Assembly (NCBI GenBank): GCA_020726505.1
Contig: JAHLEZ010000014.1
Coordinates: forward strand, 2,046,001-2,110,000
From: Leptodontidium sp. MPI-SDFR-AT-0119
Lineage: Eukaryota; Ascomycota; Leotiomycetes; Helotiales; Leptodontidiaceae
Direction of reading: 5' to 3'
Length of the DNA stretch: 64,000 bases
The notes under the pieces were generated by a model. The model was not told the DNA's origin. It did no database searches and saw only the letters and a program-made list of their open reading frames with translations. A program made the translations under genes and the position numbers. This document shows, piece after piece, positions 44,022 to 55,835 of the stretch (position 1 is its first letter; the number at the start of each line of letters is the position of its first letter).

Positions 44022-45248
44022 GTTGGCAAGACCGTGCTGATGACTTTGGTGTCTTTTGTAGCCTGGTCTACAAAATAGGTGTTCGCATCTACTTCAGCAG
44101 TGAGTGGCATTGCCTGCTTACTTTGTTCGCCGTCAACAAAACAAAACACACACCACTTGTTCACTGTACTTTTATAATATCCTGCCGTTGTTATACTTGC
44201 CTTTGTTATTTTGATGATTACGATGATAGGATGGCAGAGCTCGGGTTATGAAAACAAGAAAGGGGTGCCGTCAGGCGTGGTGGAGAGGAATGGCAAGAGC
44301 CTGATAATGATATGATGGATGGGATGGGATGGAACGTGCAGTGTGCTTTTCTCGTTGGTTTTTTGGCAGGATACCCCGGTCGTTTACACATGGTACCCTT
44401 TTTGTTAGTTTAGTTAACTCAATGATACCATTTCTCCTTCTCTACATCAGGCTTATCGTCTCTTCAATTTCCTTTCATAACTACTAGCAATCAATATATC
44501 TGCCGTGGTCCTGGAGTGGGAAATATAAGAAAGCCAGCGTCCTCCTGCCATTACCACATGAGTTCACGCGTGGATAGGATCTCCCAGTCTAAATTCCTAT
44601 TCCAATCAGTCAGTCTACTTGAAGCTGCAACGAAGTGAGAAAGAGAGGGAGGGGGCTATGGAATCCTTCAGTTTTATTATAGCATATTCCACATAAGCGC
44701 TATTCTTCTTAAAAAAAAATAATTAAACATGGATTTCCCCTTTACATTTGATGATTTGTCACTGAGTGGGTGGGTGGGTGTGCCATGGTACTCATAAATG
44801 AACCAAACCCCCAACCCCCCCCCCCCCCCCCCCCCAGCCTCGCAACTTTTAGAAGCCAGTCCTAGCAAAAAAGTACCTCACCTTGAGTAGCTTTTCTGCT
44901 CTGTCCGAAATACGAAACTTAAATGATGCTAATACATACCTCTGTACTAAAATTAAAAACTTAAATAAAAACGGTTGAAGTGATCGATTCAGCCTGCTTA
45001 CATCAAACGAGTGCATGCAAGGCGAGGCTGACAGTGAGCCTTGTGCGAAAACCATCGCGTGGTTCCCAAGGTCGACGTTCAATCCAATCCATCACCATCA
45101 CCACAAAAATACACACGGCTTCAGGCAACAACCATTACCTCACCTCACCCAAGCCATCTACCGAACCAAAGAGAACAGATTTCGTTTTCCGTTGTCAAGT
45201 TTTTGTCTTTATAAATCCGCATACCCAAACCCGCAAGAGACCACGTCG
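44022..45248. other. intergenic with poly-C tract
   Basis: 3' flank of the stomatin gene and upstream region of the next gene. It contains a 21-C tract at 44815-44835. No coding sequence is supported. Confidence 0.5.
44815..44835. repeat. poly-C tract (21 bases)
   Basis: Uninterrupted run of 21 C; third such tract in the window. Confidence 0.9.
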
Positions 45249-45753
45249 ATGCACGCCCTCCGCCAACTCCATATCTTCACACGCCGCGCTCCCGTTCTCT
45301 TTACAACACGACTCGAAGCTCGAGTGCGCTATCGTGCGCCTCTCGCTTTTAATATGTCCTCCTCTTCGGGTTTCTCATTCAACGAGTTACAGCACTACCC
45401 CCTCTGAGGAGATACCATCCTCCTCCTCAACCACCTCAACCCCCCTCCTCAGACCCAACCTCAACCACCAACCCAATCCCAAACCCCTCGCCCTCCCAGA
45501 AGCACCTCACAACCCCTCAACAACAACAACACAACTCGACATCTCAAGCGGCAGCACATCCGTGAAACTCGACCACCTCGGACCCATGGTTGTCAATGTG
45601 GACGGCACGCTGAGCCGCATCTCGAATTGGGATGCGATGGCGGATGTCGAGAGGGAGAATACGTTGAGGGTTATTGGGAGGAGGAATAAGGCTCGGTTGG
45701 AGGTTTTGAAGGGGAAAGAGGGGGAGAGGGGGGAGAAAAAAGGTGATGAATGA
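45249..45753 (+). CDS. small, probably mitochondrial conserved fungal protein
   Basis: The ATG at 45249 opens MHALRQLHIFTRRAPVLFTTRLEAR, an Arg-rich, acid-free presequence typical of mitochondrial import. The conserved C-terminal part lies in another frame: VKLDHLGPMVVNVDGTLSRISNWDAMADVERENTLRVIGRRNKARLEVLKG, a motif set of a small conserved fungal family of unknown function (G-P-x-V-V-N-x-D-G-T-x-S-R-I-x-N-W). An intron 45324-45408 (weak GTGCGC donor, CTGAG acceptor, 85 bp) would join them in phase; a frameshift is the alternative. The linker is rich in Pro, Ser and Thr. Start and splice are uncertain; the C-terminal identification is firmer. Confidence 0.55.
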
Positions 45754-47382
45754 GAAAAAAAGGGAGGAATGGGTTAGTTGTGTGGGGTGGTGGTGGGGGG
45801 ATTAGGGGAAGGGTTGGGGTTGGGGTTAGGAGAGGAGATGAAATAGGACGGATGGAAGGGGAGAAGGGAGGGGAGGGAAATCCCTGGTACTGAGAGTACG
45901 TGAGTGTGGGAGGGGGGAGCGGGAGAGGGATATACCTAGGCAAGGTACAGTACCAGGTGGACACTATAGTTCGATGACGAAAATTTGGGGGAGGCTTGAT
46001 ATGGTTGTTCGATCGAAGTACAGCACCTCCGGATATCCGACCACAACGATGCCACAGTATAAAGGAATGATCAATAAACACCAGGATTAAGACGAAGATG
46101 GAGAAGGAAGGAGATGAATATCGAACTAGTTAATCGGATGGAGCAGACACCAAGATGGGAGCTGGATGCTCGCTCGTGTAAGGAATTATTGTACTGTATC
46201 GTGCCAGTGCTTCAGGTTGATTTTGGCAATTGTCTACGCGTTAACACGATAAACAAGCTTTTTGCCTTCTGAATCCCATGGATTTGTTCAGACTCGCGAT
46301 TCTGTATTATTGTTTGTTTGGATCCATTAAGTCCCTACCGTTGTGCTATTCTTGACATATGAGTTTTGCTTTTCGCTACAATAATTAGTAGCTGGGTACT
46401 TATCCAGGTCGGGGGCTCCCTGTAGAGGCCATCTCCCTGGTGAGTAAATTAGCTTCCTGGTGCAAGTACTATTGTTTGTTTTATCAAATGTTGGTTTATT
46501 TCTCGATTTAGCCCACGTGAGATTGGGAGAAAAAAGTCTCTGGGGACTCTTGTACTGGCTGCATTGGTATATATGGTACATTTAAGACTCCATGTCTACT
46601 CTTTCTCGGTGCCGACTTTCCTGTTGTTCATTTTTGGTGGTTGATTTGATAATAACTATATTTCATTCTTCTCTTCTTAATATGTCACTAGTGTATCGGC
46701 AGCAAAGCCTTGCTTCAGAAATCAAAACTTCCCCTCCAAATTCGTCTGTATGTTGTGGTACAGTACCTACCTAACTAGTGCACAGCTCGCTATCAAACCC
46801 TATGCAAACAAAGAAAGAAGGCATGAAAATCGGTGTTAAATCTCCCAACTTCTTGGGTTTGTAACTTCAAGTGTTAATTGGGAAGATCACGGTCTTATAG
46901 GGCTCTGTATGTTGATTTAGGCTCCATCAACATTTCGACGAGATATGTGAGGTTTGAGGCGATCGAATGAATTTGGTACTCCTCTGCTGTCATACAGGTC
47001 ATACAGTACCTTAGTTGTGCGCAGACTCGCGTGAAAGTCCAAGTCCTCGGCCTCCCCACCTTCTCCTTCAGGTTAGAATCACCACTCCCAAGAGACCACC
47101 CCCGCCTTCAGCAGAGCGTACACAGGATCTTCCTTGATTTTTTATAAACTTCTATAAGTAAGGTCGTGGTCCTTTCACTAGGTGGCATTCTTGACATTGG
47201 AAACAGATGGTTGAGAGGAATTACAGATTTCCTTGTCTCTGCTGTCAACGTTTTGATTGTTTTTCTTGATCTTGGCTGAGGCGGGAGGGAGCACGAACTG
47301 TATATCTAAATTCCAATTCCACTTCTATACTATATTCTTACTTTCGATTTCCCAGTTCCTTGGAAAGCAGAAGAGAATCGCG
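45754..47382. other. intergenic, no gene seen
   Basis: It starts with a very G-rich stretch (45770-45950) containing GGGGTT repeats at 45811-45827. The Pro-rich minus-strand frame over it is a by-product of that composition. Nothing else is recognised. Confidence 0.5.
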
Positions 47383-48570
47383 ATGCGGATTTCGAGATTA
47401 GTCGCGGCTTTCTCTCTCCTCCAAGCAGCTATGGCTCAAGATTCCCAACAGTCCCATTCAGATCGTTAGCCTCATCAACCCTCTCTGGTGAGACAGCCTT
47501 CTCTCTGCCTCACTTCCATATACACTTCAGTACCTTCAAACATATCTCCTCTAATATAATCAGGGCGCTCCCCAACAGCGAGAACTCCACAAACGATCTC
47601 GGAGCTTCAGTCATCAACGTCGTATGTTCCCTCGCCAATTCCTAATCCAAATTCAAAACATCTCTAAGTGAGAGTAAATGTTAGCTGATATGGATATGAC
47701 AGGACTCAACCGCAACTACCTACGCTGTGAGCTGTGATGCCACAGCAGAATTAGTACACGACTCTACACCAATCAGTTGTATATGGGAGACAGTCGGACG
47801 GCAAATCTTCACGCAGTAGAAATCGAGTTTGCATTTCACTCTTAGTAAAACTGGATTTAATGTTATGGCGTAAGTTCTCTTCTCCTCTACTCTCTCCGTT
47901 TCCACTTCTCTACCTTCCCACATTCCTCTCTTCATTCTACCCCGATTCCCCTTTCAAAATATATCAATCACTGGCAATCCATGTTAATCCATATCCACTC
48001 CGACTAGATATTACAAAGGCGGATACACTTTCCCCTCACCCCTCACCCTAATAATCACAGGTACATTCTCCCTCAGCATCGCCGCGGGCCCAGTCACTAG
48101 AGCTGGAGAAACCATCCCCGCACAGACAAGAACTGCTCTGCAGATGGGCACGATGGAGGCGACTTGGTATCCTGTTCCTGTCACGGCTGGAGAGGAGAAG
48201 TTGTTTGCTGCGTGGAGTTCATTGACGATGGAAAGGTCGAGTTCAACGGCGACTTTCTGTTTTGACTTCGACTGCTGGTGAAGGTCAAGGTACAGAGACA
48301 GGTGTGAGCTCTGGCTTGGGAAGCGGAAGTGAAAGTGATAGTGGGATGTCGAGTACTGACACTGACACTGATACTGCTTCGTTGCCGATGGTTACGTCGA
48401 TGGTAATCTTACCTACTCGTACGGACTCAGTAACTGGGGGAGGAAGTGCCGCTCCAACGAGTCTGAGCACGAGTTTGAGTTTGAGTAGTGCTGCTGCGAA
48501 GAAGACTGCTGAGAAAGTTGGGTGGGTTGGAGATATGGTCGGTGGAGTTTTAGGTGTGTTTATTTTGTGA
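47383..48570 (+). pseudogene. broken first copy of a tandem GPI-anchored-like secreted protein pair
   Basis: The ATG at 47383 starts a signal peptide (MRISRLVAAFSLLQAAMA). After QDSQQSHS the frame hits a TAG (47467), but one base over the sense continues IVSLINPLW, then across a GT-AG intron (47488 to about 47564) ALPNSENSTNDLGASVIN, and, after another intron, DSTATTYAVSCDATAELVHD. Each block matches the intact neighbour at 49463. A further in-frame stop lies near 47817. Later exons give GTFSLSIAAGPVTRAGETI, MGTMEATWYPVPVTAGEEKL, a stop at about 48279 in one frame, and a Ser/Gly/Thr-rich tail ending in a hydrophobic VGDMVGGVLGVFIL as in GPI-signal peptides. Two or three frame lesions imply decay of one duplicate. 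Confidence 0.75.
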
Positions 48571-49462
48571 GTCCAGGTCGGCAGCGTGCCCGAGTCGTCG
48601 TCCAGTTAGTTCTGCTCATGCCTCGCTTGGTTCTCCCCTTGTTCAGCGATCTCAAAATTGGGTTATCCACTATCAAGGAAAGAGGATTTGTTATTTCGTC
48701 AGATAGCCCTGTGGGGGAGAGACACCTTGGAAGACCATCGAATATAAGGAGCAGAAGGACTCGTTGACTGGCCAGAGATCCGAAGTATTTGGACTGCGCC
48801 GTCACGTGTGTAAACAGTTGGCTGCTCCCCGTCCCATGCCTATCTCGGGGCATACGACATTCAATTGTATCGATGGTGCAAGTGCAACTTCATTGGCATC
48901 CTGTCATTAGCTCAGTCATCCGCATGTCGCATCAGTTCATCCCTATCAGCAACGAGATTTCACAAATCCTATTTCATCACGTGGACTTCTCAGCCCACCT
49001 GCACGTCTCCAGTCCCAACCTCGGCACCACACATAGATACACATCCATCTGATGACAACAAACACAGAGCATGGAATGACCAAAAGTACCAACGATGTTT
49101 CAGCTGGACAAGTATCTTTCGAAAAGCACACCTTCCGAATACAGCCTAGTGCGTCACAATTTGTGCTTCGCTCCGCCACAATAACCACCCGCGGAAGCGA
49201 AAGGGGCATTGCTTGTGTTGCTTGAAGTAAGATACGACGAAGCTTGTCTCTTTTCGTGGCAGATATCGATCGGAGATTATTGCGGATGATTGAGGCTGTA
49301 CTAAAGGATAGTTGGATGTTGATGTGTTGTCTGGGTATACCTTCGTCTAATTTCCTCTTGAAGTTGAGAATTGCGCTCTAACTTGCACCTTCATTGCTTA
49401 TCTTATACTTTTCAAGATTGAGAAATTTGCTTTTTTAAGTTTCCAGAGATACATAACGCAAG
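48571..49462. other. intergenic between tandem duplicates
   Basis: No gene is supported. It should contain the promoter of the intact copy at 49463. Confidence 0.5.
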
Positions 49463-50340
49463 ATGGTCTCGTCATCTGTCATCGCTACTGTCGTCTCAGT
49501 CGCTTCCGTCGCGGCTCTCACCAACTCCTCATCCAAAGTCCTCAATATCATCAACCCGCTCTTTGCTCTACCAAGTGGGAAGAATAGCACCGGGCCACTC
49601 GGGGCTTCCATTGTCGGCGTAGTACGTGACATTTTACATTCACCCTTTACCTCTCCAACCAGAAATATATATTGTATTTGTACCCAACAGGCAGACTTAT
49701 ACTTACTCTTCACAGGATGCCACAGCAACCACCTATCTGATAGGATGCAATGGACTATACAGCCACACAAAAAACTGCGGCTGGAGTACAGCTCCCCCGA
49801 ATTTGGTCACGCAAGGCTCTACAAGCGAACACTTCTCATACACAGACAGTAACGAATTTGGAGAGTCATTGTACCTAACCCCCCTCCTACAATCTTCCTC
49901 GGTCGTACCACACATTTGCTAATCGTGATGCGTCAACTAGAACTTTCACAGGTGACTACACGTATGCATCGACCCTTGCACCAATTGCGACGGGTACCTT
50001 CAGCGTAGGCGACGTTCGGATCAGCTACGAGGAGCAAACCACCACGACGAATTATGTCTCGAGTACTTTCTCGGAGGCTACTACCGAGACGAGCGCTACG
50101 TGGTATGTGATTCCTATCACTGCTGGATTGGAGAAATTGGATCAGGCTACGACTACGACTGGTAGTGTGGGTGCGCAGAGTACTGCTACGAGTATAAGTG
50201 GTTCGGGGAGCGCTTCGAGAGCAGGTGGAGTACCAACTACGGCTAGTAGTGCAGCTGGTGGTGAGAGAATGGGCGGGAGGGCTGGTGTTGTGGCGGGTGT
50301 GGTTGGCGGAGTTGGAGTCATCGGTGGGCTGTTGTTGTAA
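49463..50340 (+). CDS. GPI-anchored-like secreted protein, intact copy
   Basis: Exons 49463-49621, 49716-49848 and 49952-50340 give 226 aa with GT-AG introns of 94 and 103 bp and matching phases. N-terminal signal peptide: MVSSSVIATVVSVASVAALT. The mature part begins INPLFALPSGKNSTGPLGASIVGV, then DATATTYLIGCNGLYSHTKNCGW, later YASTLAPIATGTFSVGDVRI and ATWYVIPITAGLEKL. A Ser/Thr/Gly/Ala-rich stalk is followed by a C-terminal hydrophobic stretch (GVVAGVVGGVGVIGGLLL) as in GPI-anchor signals. It is therefore probably a small glycosylphosphatidylinositol-anchored wall or membrane protein. Function unknown. The block order is the same as in the broken copy 1 kb upstream, so they are tandem duplicates. 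Confidence 0.82.
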
Positions 50341-51098
50341 ACAATGAATGAGTGGAGGGTGGTGACTTTCATCTATTTCTTAGCCAGTCAGCTACTCGCC
50401 CAATTCAATTTCAGAGAGCGTATTTCTGGGAACATTGCGGTATGTTTGTAACGTTGTGCCTCGCTCTAACATCTGTCCTCCTCGACGAACAAAACAAACA
50501 AACCTTGGCACTACCGACCTCGATTCAATAAGCGAGAAGCCCCTTTTTCCTTTCAGAGGTACCTAGAGGCAACCTTAATATACCAAGCGGACATAAATGC
50601 AAAACCTACGTCACCAAGCGGATCACCAAGTGGAGAACGATATTCGGCGTAGGTTTCTCTCCCCGAGAGCCGCATCGCTGAATCGGAACTTTCGAAGATA
50701 GTGGGGCGGCCCAAGGCCGCCGTGCAATCCCGAAAGTGGGTGGGCCGCTGACAGAAAACTAAGACGGCAAAACTCGCACTGCTGGAGAATCTCGTTAACC
50801 GTTGGTGCCGCACCCACCACACACCCCCCCCTGGTAAGGTGGTGTTTGGTGTGTGGTAGGGGGAGTGCGGGAGTGCGGCACCGACGATTATGTTCCATAA
50901 ACTGGTTCGTATTTAATATCTCTGCGGCGCTGCTCATCCCTAGATCTGGCTACGACCTGTAATCAAGCTTCGCGGCAGGATACTGGCAGTCCCTTAGGAG
51001 TTAAGGCAAGGTGAAGTGAGCATTTACCGAGGCGAACGCCACTTCTCATTGGCTGGTACAAACCCTTTAAACAGTCATCTTCGGGTTACATAATCGCG
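50341..51098. other. intergenic with dense inverted repeats
   Basis: Holds a cluster of palindromes (about 50690-50882, listed separately) between the GPI-like gene and SNG1. No coding sequence. Confidence 0.55.
50690..50882. repeat. clustered inverted repeats (foldback-like)
   Basis: ACTTTCG near 50690 pairs with CGAAAGT near 50732 around the palindrome GGCGGC-CCAAG-GCCGCC. Then GGTGCCGCAC (50804-50813) pairs exactly with GTGCGGCACC (50873-50882), with CACCACACACC pairing to GGTGTGTGG inside. This looks like a foldback or MITE-type element, or a structured regulatory region. Confidence 0.7.
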
Positions 51099-52796
51099 AT
51101 GCATTCACCTACTGCAACTCAACGTCAACCCCAAACTCAAACGGGTGAGACGGGCTCTCCATCTGGAATATCAACCTCCTCGAATCCAGAAAACAAACCT
51201 CATGTTCAACCCCGCGAGACTGGCCTCGTGAAGCACGAAATGTTGCTCAACCTCCACCCCACGAGGTTCTACCCCAAGGCGAACCAGAGGCGCGTTCATG
51301 GCAACAACAAGGACGTGCAGCCTATCCGTCGGAACTTTTTAAAAGCCGCTGGGATCAACTTTCTGCTTCTGCAGCTCCTTTTCCTGGCGCTTTTTATGTA
51401 TATCTTCGGAGCTCTGTATCAGCAAACAGACAGGATCCACTCTCTCGACATCCTGTTCGTGGATTATGATGGGGGAAGTGTTGGACAGGCTGTCAGGGAT
51501 GCTTATGGCTCGTTGAAAGGCAAAGGCTTTCCTGCACTAAAAGAACGTCCTGCAAGTCAAGTCGAAGTTGGGAGTTTGAGAGAGGAAGTCTGCCAGACGC
51601 GGTATTGGGCTGCTTTCTACACTTCTCCCGGAGCCTCCGCAAGACTTGAATCTGCTTTGGGAGGCACAGGTGCAACGAGTTATAACCGCTCGGATGTGAT
51701 CACTTATGTCTGGAATGAGGCGCGGTATCCGGCAGTTGTCGATTCGGCGATCTCAGCGAACCTTAAGAGACTGTCGGATGCTGCTCGTGTCATCTATGCG
51801 ACGAATGGTACCTTCAGTTCGGTGGATTCGACGAACTCGGATGCTGTGGCTGCCTTCGCGAATCCTTGGACCCTTGAGGATATCAACATTCAGTCGACAT
51901 CACAGGGATCACGTTTGATCTACAACACGCTTGTGATCATCCTGATCTTGATCCAAGAGTTCTTCTACCTAGGTACGATCAACGGATTGTATGCCCAGTT
52001 CAAGATCTACAATCTACTCTACCCCCACAGAATCGTCGCCTACCGATACTGCATATCTATGGCATACACGCTCATCGGCTCTCTATGCGTCGCTGGATCA
52101 ATCTGGGCTTTCCGGGCAGGCTGGGATGTGAACGGTAACCAACTAGTTCTGACATGGATGATTCTCTGGCTTTTCGCCCATCTGAACTTCCTCGCCCTCG
52201 ATCTCTTTACCGTCTGGTTAGCAGTCCAATACGTACCAATGGCCCTAATCGCATGGGTTGTTCTCAACGTCACATCGATTCTCCTCCCCTTCGAGCTATC
52301 AAACGGCTTCTATCGATGGGCGTACGCCATGCCAGCCCATGAAGTCTACCAAGTATTGCTCGACATCTGGTCACGCGGCTGCAATCCTCAGCTGCACTAC
52401 GCCCTCCCAATTCTGTTTGCATGGGAAATTCTCGGTCTGGTATTCAGCGCCATGGGTGTCTACAGACGGTGTCACTACGCCATGGTAGCCGAAGATGCCC
52501 AAGCAGCAGCTCTCCGCGAGAAAGCCGACGCGGCGCTTGCATACGAGAAGAAGCATGACCAGGAGAGGGACGAGGCTTTGGAAACGAGACGGAGCTTGGA
52601 GGCTGTACAGGAGGAAGATAGTGTTGAGGAGGTGGCGAGGGCGGAGCGCATGCAAACTTCAGAGCGCGAGAAGCTCGAGGAAGCTATTAGAGATGAAGAG
52701 GATAATTTGAGGAGGGAGCAGACTAGGGCGAGCAAGACGTGTAATTTTGGGCCGTCGTTTGGATTCAGCTCGTATGGAAATCCGGAGGATGAGTAA
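51099..52796 (+). CDS. SNG1: SNG1-family membrane protein (DUF3533)
   Basis: One intron-free frame of 565 aa. After a disordered N-terminus there is a transmembrane segment (INFLLLQLLFLALFMYIFGALY), then a long extracytoplasmic domain with DILFVDYDGGSVGQAVRDAY and TRYWAAFYTSPGAS, both typical of the DUF3533/SNG1 family. Five or so further hydrophobic segments follow (LVIILILIQEFFYLGTI, ISMAYTLIGSLCVAGSIW, LTWMILWLFAHLNFLAL, MALIAWVVLNVTSILLPFEL, LPILFAWEILGLVFSAMGVY), with FELSNGFYRWAYAMPAHE between them. A charged, Glu-rich coiled-coil tail ends it. Yeast SNG1 confers resistance to nitrosoguanidine and is linked to plasma-membrane lipid asymmetry. The role here is inferred from family membership. 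Confidence 0.9.
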   Translation: MHSPTATQRQPQTQTGETGSPSGISTSSNPENKPHVQPRETGLVKHEMLLNLHPTRFYPKANQRRVHGNNKDVQPIRRNFLKAAGINFLLLQLLFLALFMYIFGALYQQTDRIHSLDILFVDYDGGSVGQAVRDAYGSLKGKGFPALKERPASQVEVGSLREEVCQTRYWAAFYTSPGASARLESALGGTGATSYNRSDVITYVWNEARYPAVVDSAISANLKRLSDAARVIYATNGTFSSVDSTNSDAVAAFANPWTLEDINIQSTSQGSRLIYNTLVIILILIQEFFYLGTINGLYAQFKIYNLLYPHRIVAYRYCISMAYTLIGSLCVAGSIWAFRAGWDVNGNQLVLTWMILWLFAHLNFLALDLFTVWLAVQYVPMALIAWVVLNVTSILLPFELSNGFYRWAYAMPAHEVYQVLLDIWSRGCNPQLHYALPILFAWEILGLVFSAMGVYRRCHYAMVAEDAQAAALREKADAALAYEKKHDQERDEALETRRSLEAVQEEDSVEEVARAERMQTSEREKLEEAIRDEEDNLRREQTRASKTCNFGPSFGFSSYGNPEDE

Positions 52797-53244
52797 GGTA
52801 GATCTGTCTGATGGCTCTAAAAATTGTGCATTTACTTCTCTGAATTCTTCACTTTAGTTTCTTCCATATGAAATAAGGAGTATCGATTTCCATGCCGCTT
52901 CGACCTTTGATAGCAGGAAGTGCTCGGCTCTTAGTTTCAGGGCGCAGGACGCCGCAAATACAGCGCCTAGGTCGCTAAATTCTGAGGGTCTGCGCTGGAA
53001 TATTACCCCGCCGCGATGGTGCAGGCACCTAAAATAGCCTAGTCTGCAGCAACTCATCTCACACTTGATATTTGTCAAGAACCTCGTTCTCCTCTCCAAC
53101 TTCACATACTGTATGTATCTTGGTAATACTATCACGTGTTCTACCATACTCAAAGGAAATATTATCCACTGTATAGCTACATTCTATCATAGTTGACCCC
53201 CCTTACCATCTGTGAACAAATCGTATGATAACCAATAAATCAGA
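52797..53244. other. intergenic, no gene seen
   Basis: Between SNG1 and the C2H2 regulator; should hold the 3' UTR of one and the promoter of the other. Confidence 0.5.
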
Positions 53245-55835
53245 ATGGATTCTCCAACACGAAATACCAAGCAACGGCACTATTGCGACCATGAAGGTTG
53301 TAACAAATCTTACATACGGGTAGAACATCTAAATCGCCATCGCCTCACTCGTAAGCATCAAGTCTATTTCGTACTAATCTCCTAATCCCGCGCTGTGACT
53401 GACACCTTTCAAGACCAAGAACGTGCCTTCGCATGTTATATCTGCAAGAAGCCCTTTACACGCAAGTGAGTCTCATCTCTACCAGATACTTCACTCTCTT
53501 CATTGAACGAGGTGTTCTAATCAAATACGTACATGAAGCGATCTTCTACAAGCCCATCTCCGTCGACACGACGAACCTAGTTTTGTGACCGTAGACACGC
53601 AGCAGGAAACCACCCCTCCTTCAGAAGAGCCTCTTGTAGAACCGAGAAAACGTACGAAACCCGGCTGGGATTCCAGTGCTCGTCCTTTCGCTCCTCCTGG
53701 AGAGATAGATTTTGGCTCTGTGCCTATTCAGCAGCCTCGATCGGTTTCCGGTATCACGATATCTCATCCAAACGTGAGGTCTGAACCTGCGGGGTTTCCG
53801 TTGGAGAGAGTCATCTTTGGAGCGCCTGCTGGAGACCCATCTTTGCTTCAAGAGGAGATGCAGGTGGTATGTGGATTTGTCTAGTCTCTATTTTCTACTT
53901 CAGGTTAACACTTTTTTAGGATCCGAAACTACAAGTTCTTGAGCATGATATTGACAGCCTCGATGCGAGACTAGCGATTTCTGATGATTGCTACCAAAGT
54001 CTACTAGTGGAACTTCCTGTAAGCTCCACCATTTCAATCCCAATGCTTGCATGTACAATTACCGTCAAGAGCGACTTGCTGAAATTGGTTGTACAGGAAC
54101 TCACAACTTTACTGACCGGCGATAAGAGCTCACTACAGAAGCTTTTCTTCGCTGGTTTCGATTATCTAGAATCCGTCATGCCGCTCTTCCATCGGCCAAC
54201 ATTTGATGTCTCCTCTGAGTTGAAGCTAGTCATCCTTGCAGTTTGCAGTCTGGGTGGTATCTTGAATCTTAGTGCCGATGCCCGGGACCTTGGCTTGATC
54301 GTCTACAATCATATACGAGGCGGTTTCTACCCTGTATGTACGACACTCATACATGTGGAACTATCTGACAAAACCAAGGCAGCTAGAGACGGAGAATATG
54401 ATTGGTTGATTGCGCATGTCCCGGCTGTGTAAGTCCTCACAAATCAGTTTGACAACGCCCAGCAAAGACAGACTCTGGCAGATTAGCTGACAGAGCCCCA
54501 GTCTCATAATAGAACATATTAGCTACTACGGGCTAGCATATCAAGATCACGGACTGGCGAATGTTACTCATGGGATGATGATAGCGGTAAGCCCAGGGAA
54601 CCGAACTTGTGTAAAACTTTCATTTAGCTGACTAAAAATGCTCATTCCATAGGTATACACGCAAAGTAGCTTCCTGTCACAAAAGCCGTGCAATCTGGAC
54701 AGTAGGATTGGAACTTTGGATGAATTATGGAAGTATTGGATTGCGACAGAGTCGAACATAAGGTAAGACATTAAACGACCGGTTTGGAATCTAATACTGA
54801 AGTGCCAGACATGCATACAGTATTTTCACAGCCGACATAAAAAGCTCCATACATTTCATGCGACCTCCCCTCTTATCAAGGAATATTCTAGACCTCCCAC
54901 TTCCTTGCCTCTCACGAATTTGGCAGGCCACAACAGCAGTCGAGTGGGAAAACGAGATGGTGCGATACAAATCGTCATCGAAGCACTCAGCCCCCCTCAA
55001 ACTCAGATCCTTGATGGAAATATTCCTTGGACATAGTCATCCAGGTCCTGAATACAATAATTACTTTGAAGATCCTGTCATATTGGACATCTTGATCCAC
55101 GCAATTGGCTCTGAGATCTTGGATCTAGGCCATGCGGCTCCCTCAGCATCTTCGAAAGCTATAGATCTTCTCAGGAGGTCCGATCTGGTGAATGGTCTAG
55201 CACGGTGGAAAAGCTACTTTGATCAGCTAGACCTCGAAACCCGAGAAACCGATATCGCGGTATCCATTCAGGTCACGTACCACCTAGCGAGTATCTTCCT
55301 TCAAGAAGAGGTCTCGGCTTTGATTGCAGGGTTTGAATGTAGCGGTTTCGAAGGCAGGACGTTGTGTATCCCATCGAATGAAAACGATGATGGAAGTGGC
55401 AAGCGTGGCCAGGTTAAGGTGGGCAAGGATGCATGTGTTCATGCTGTGAACATCACCAATCTCTACCTGAGGAAGAGGTCCCCGAACAAGACTCGATCAT
55501 TCTACGAGAATCGCACGGCTGTTATTGCCTGTTTAGTTCTCACGACCTACATGGCCAATCTGAAGCAGCCACTGGTATCGGAAGGAAATCAAATGTCAAA
55601 ACCTGGAATCACGGATAGAAATACGGCGCAATTGCTCGACTTCCTAGACGAACGAGCTAGCCAGACTTCTATTGCGAACTCCCGGCATTTCGAAGCCGCG
55701 ATAGCAACAGCTACTGAGCTGGTGAAGGCAATAAGAGATCAAGTCTCTCTGGATCCGGGTGAAATATGTTTGTTTCTCTACCCTGCAGCTTACCCTCATA
55801 CTAATGTTTCCTGTAGCTCAAAACTCTTGCAATAG
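53245..55835 (+). CDS. C2H2 zinc-finger fungal transcription factor
   Basis: Nine exons: 53245-53350, 53414-53465, 53539-53866, 53920-54018, 54097-54333, 54379-54428, 54502-54586, 54653-54762, 54809-55835. All eight introns have GT-AG ends and phases agree, giving 697 aa. Two C2H2 fingers: CDHEGCNKSYIRVEHLNRHRLTH and CYICKKPFTRNDLLQAHLRRH, the second split by introns 1 and 2. The middle region (FFAGFDYLESVMPLFHRPTFD, LVILAVCSLGGIL, ELWKYWIATESNIRHAYSIF, FMRPPLLS) matches the fungal-specific regulator domain found with such fingers. The acceptor of exon 5 could instead be near 54069, adding SDLLKLVVQ, which fits the domain well. Nuclear DNA-binding regulator; target unknown. The last residues may be altered by a further short intron after 55769. 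Confidence 0.88.

Noticed and set aside
45811..45830. GGGGTT repeats resembling telomeric DNA
   Set aside because: Only three imperfect units inside a generally G-rich stretch; not evidence of an interstitial telomere.
45671..46081. Pro-rich minus-strand frame
   Set aside because: Product of the G-rich stretch after 45770; no motif or start support.
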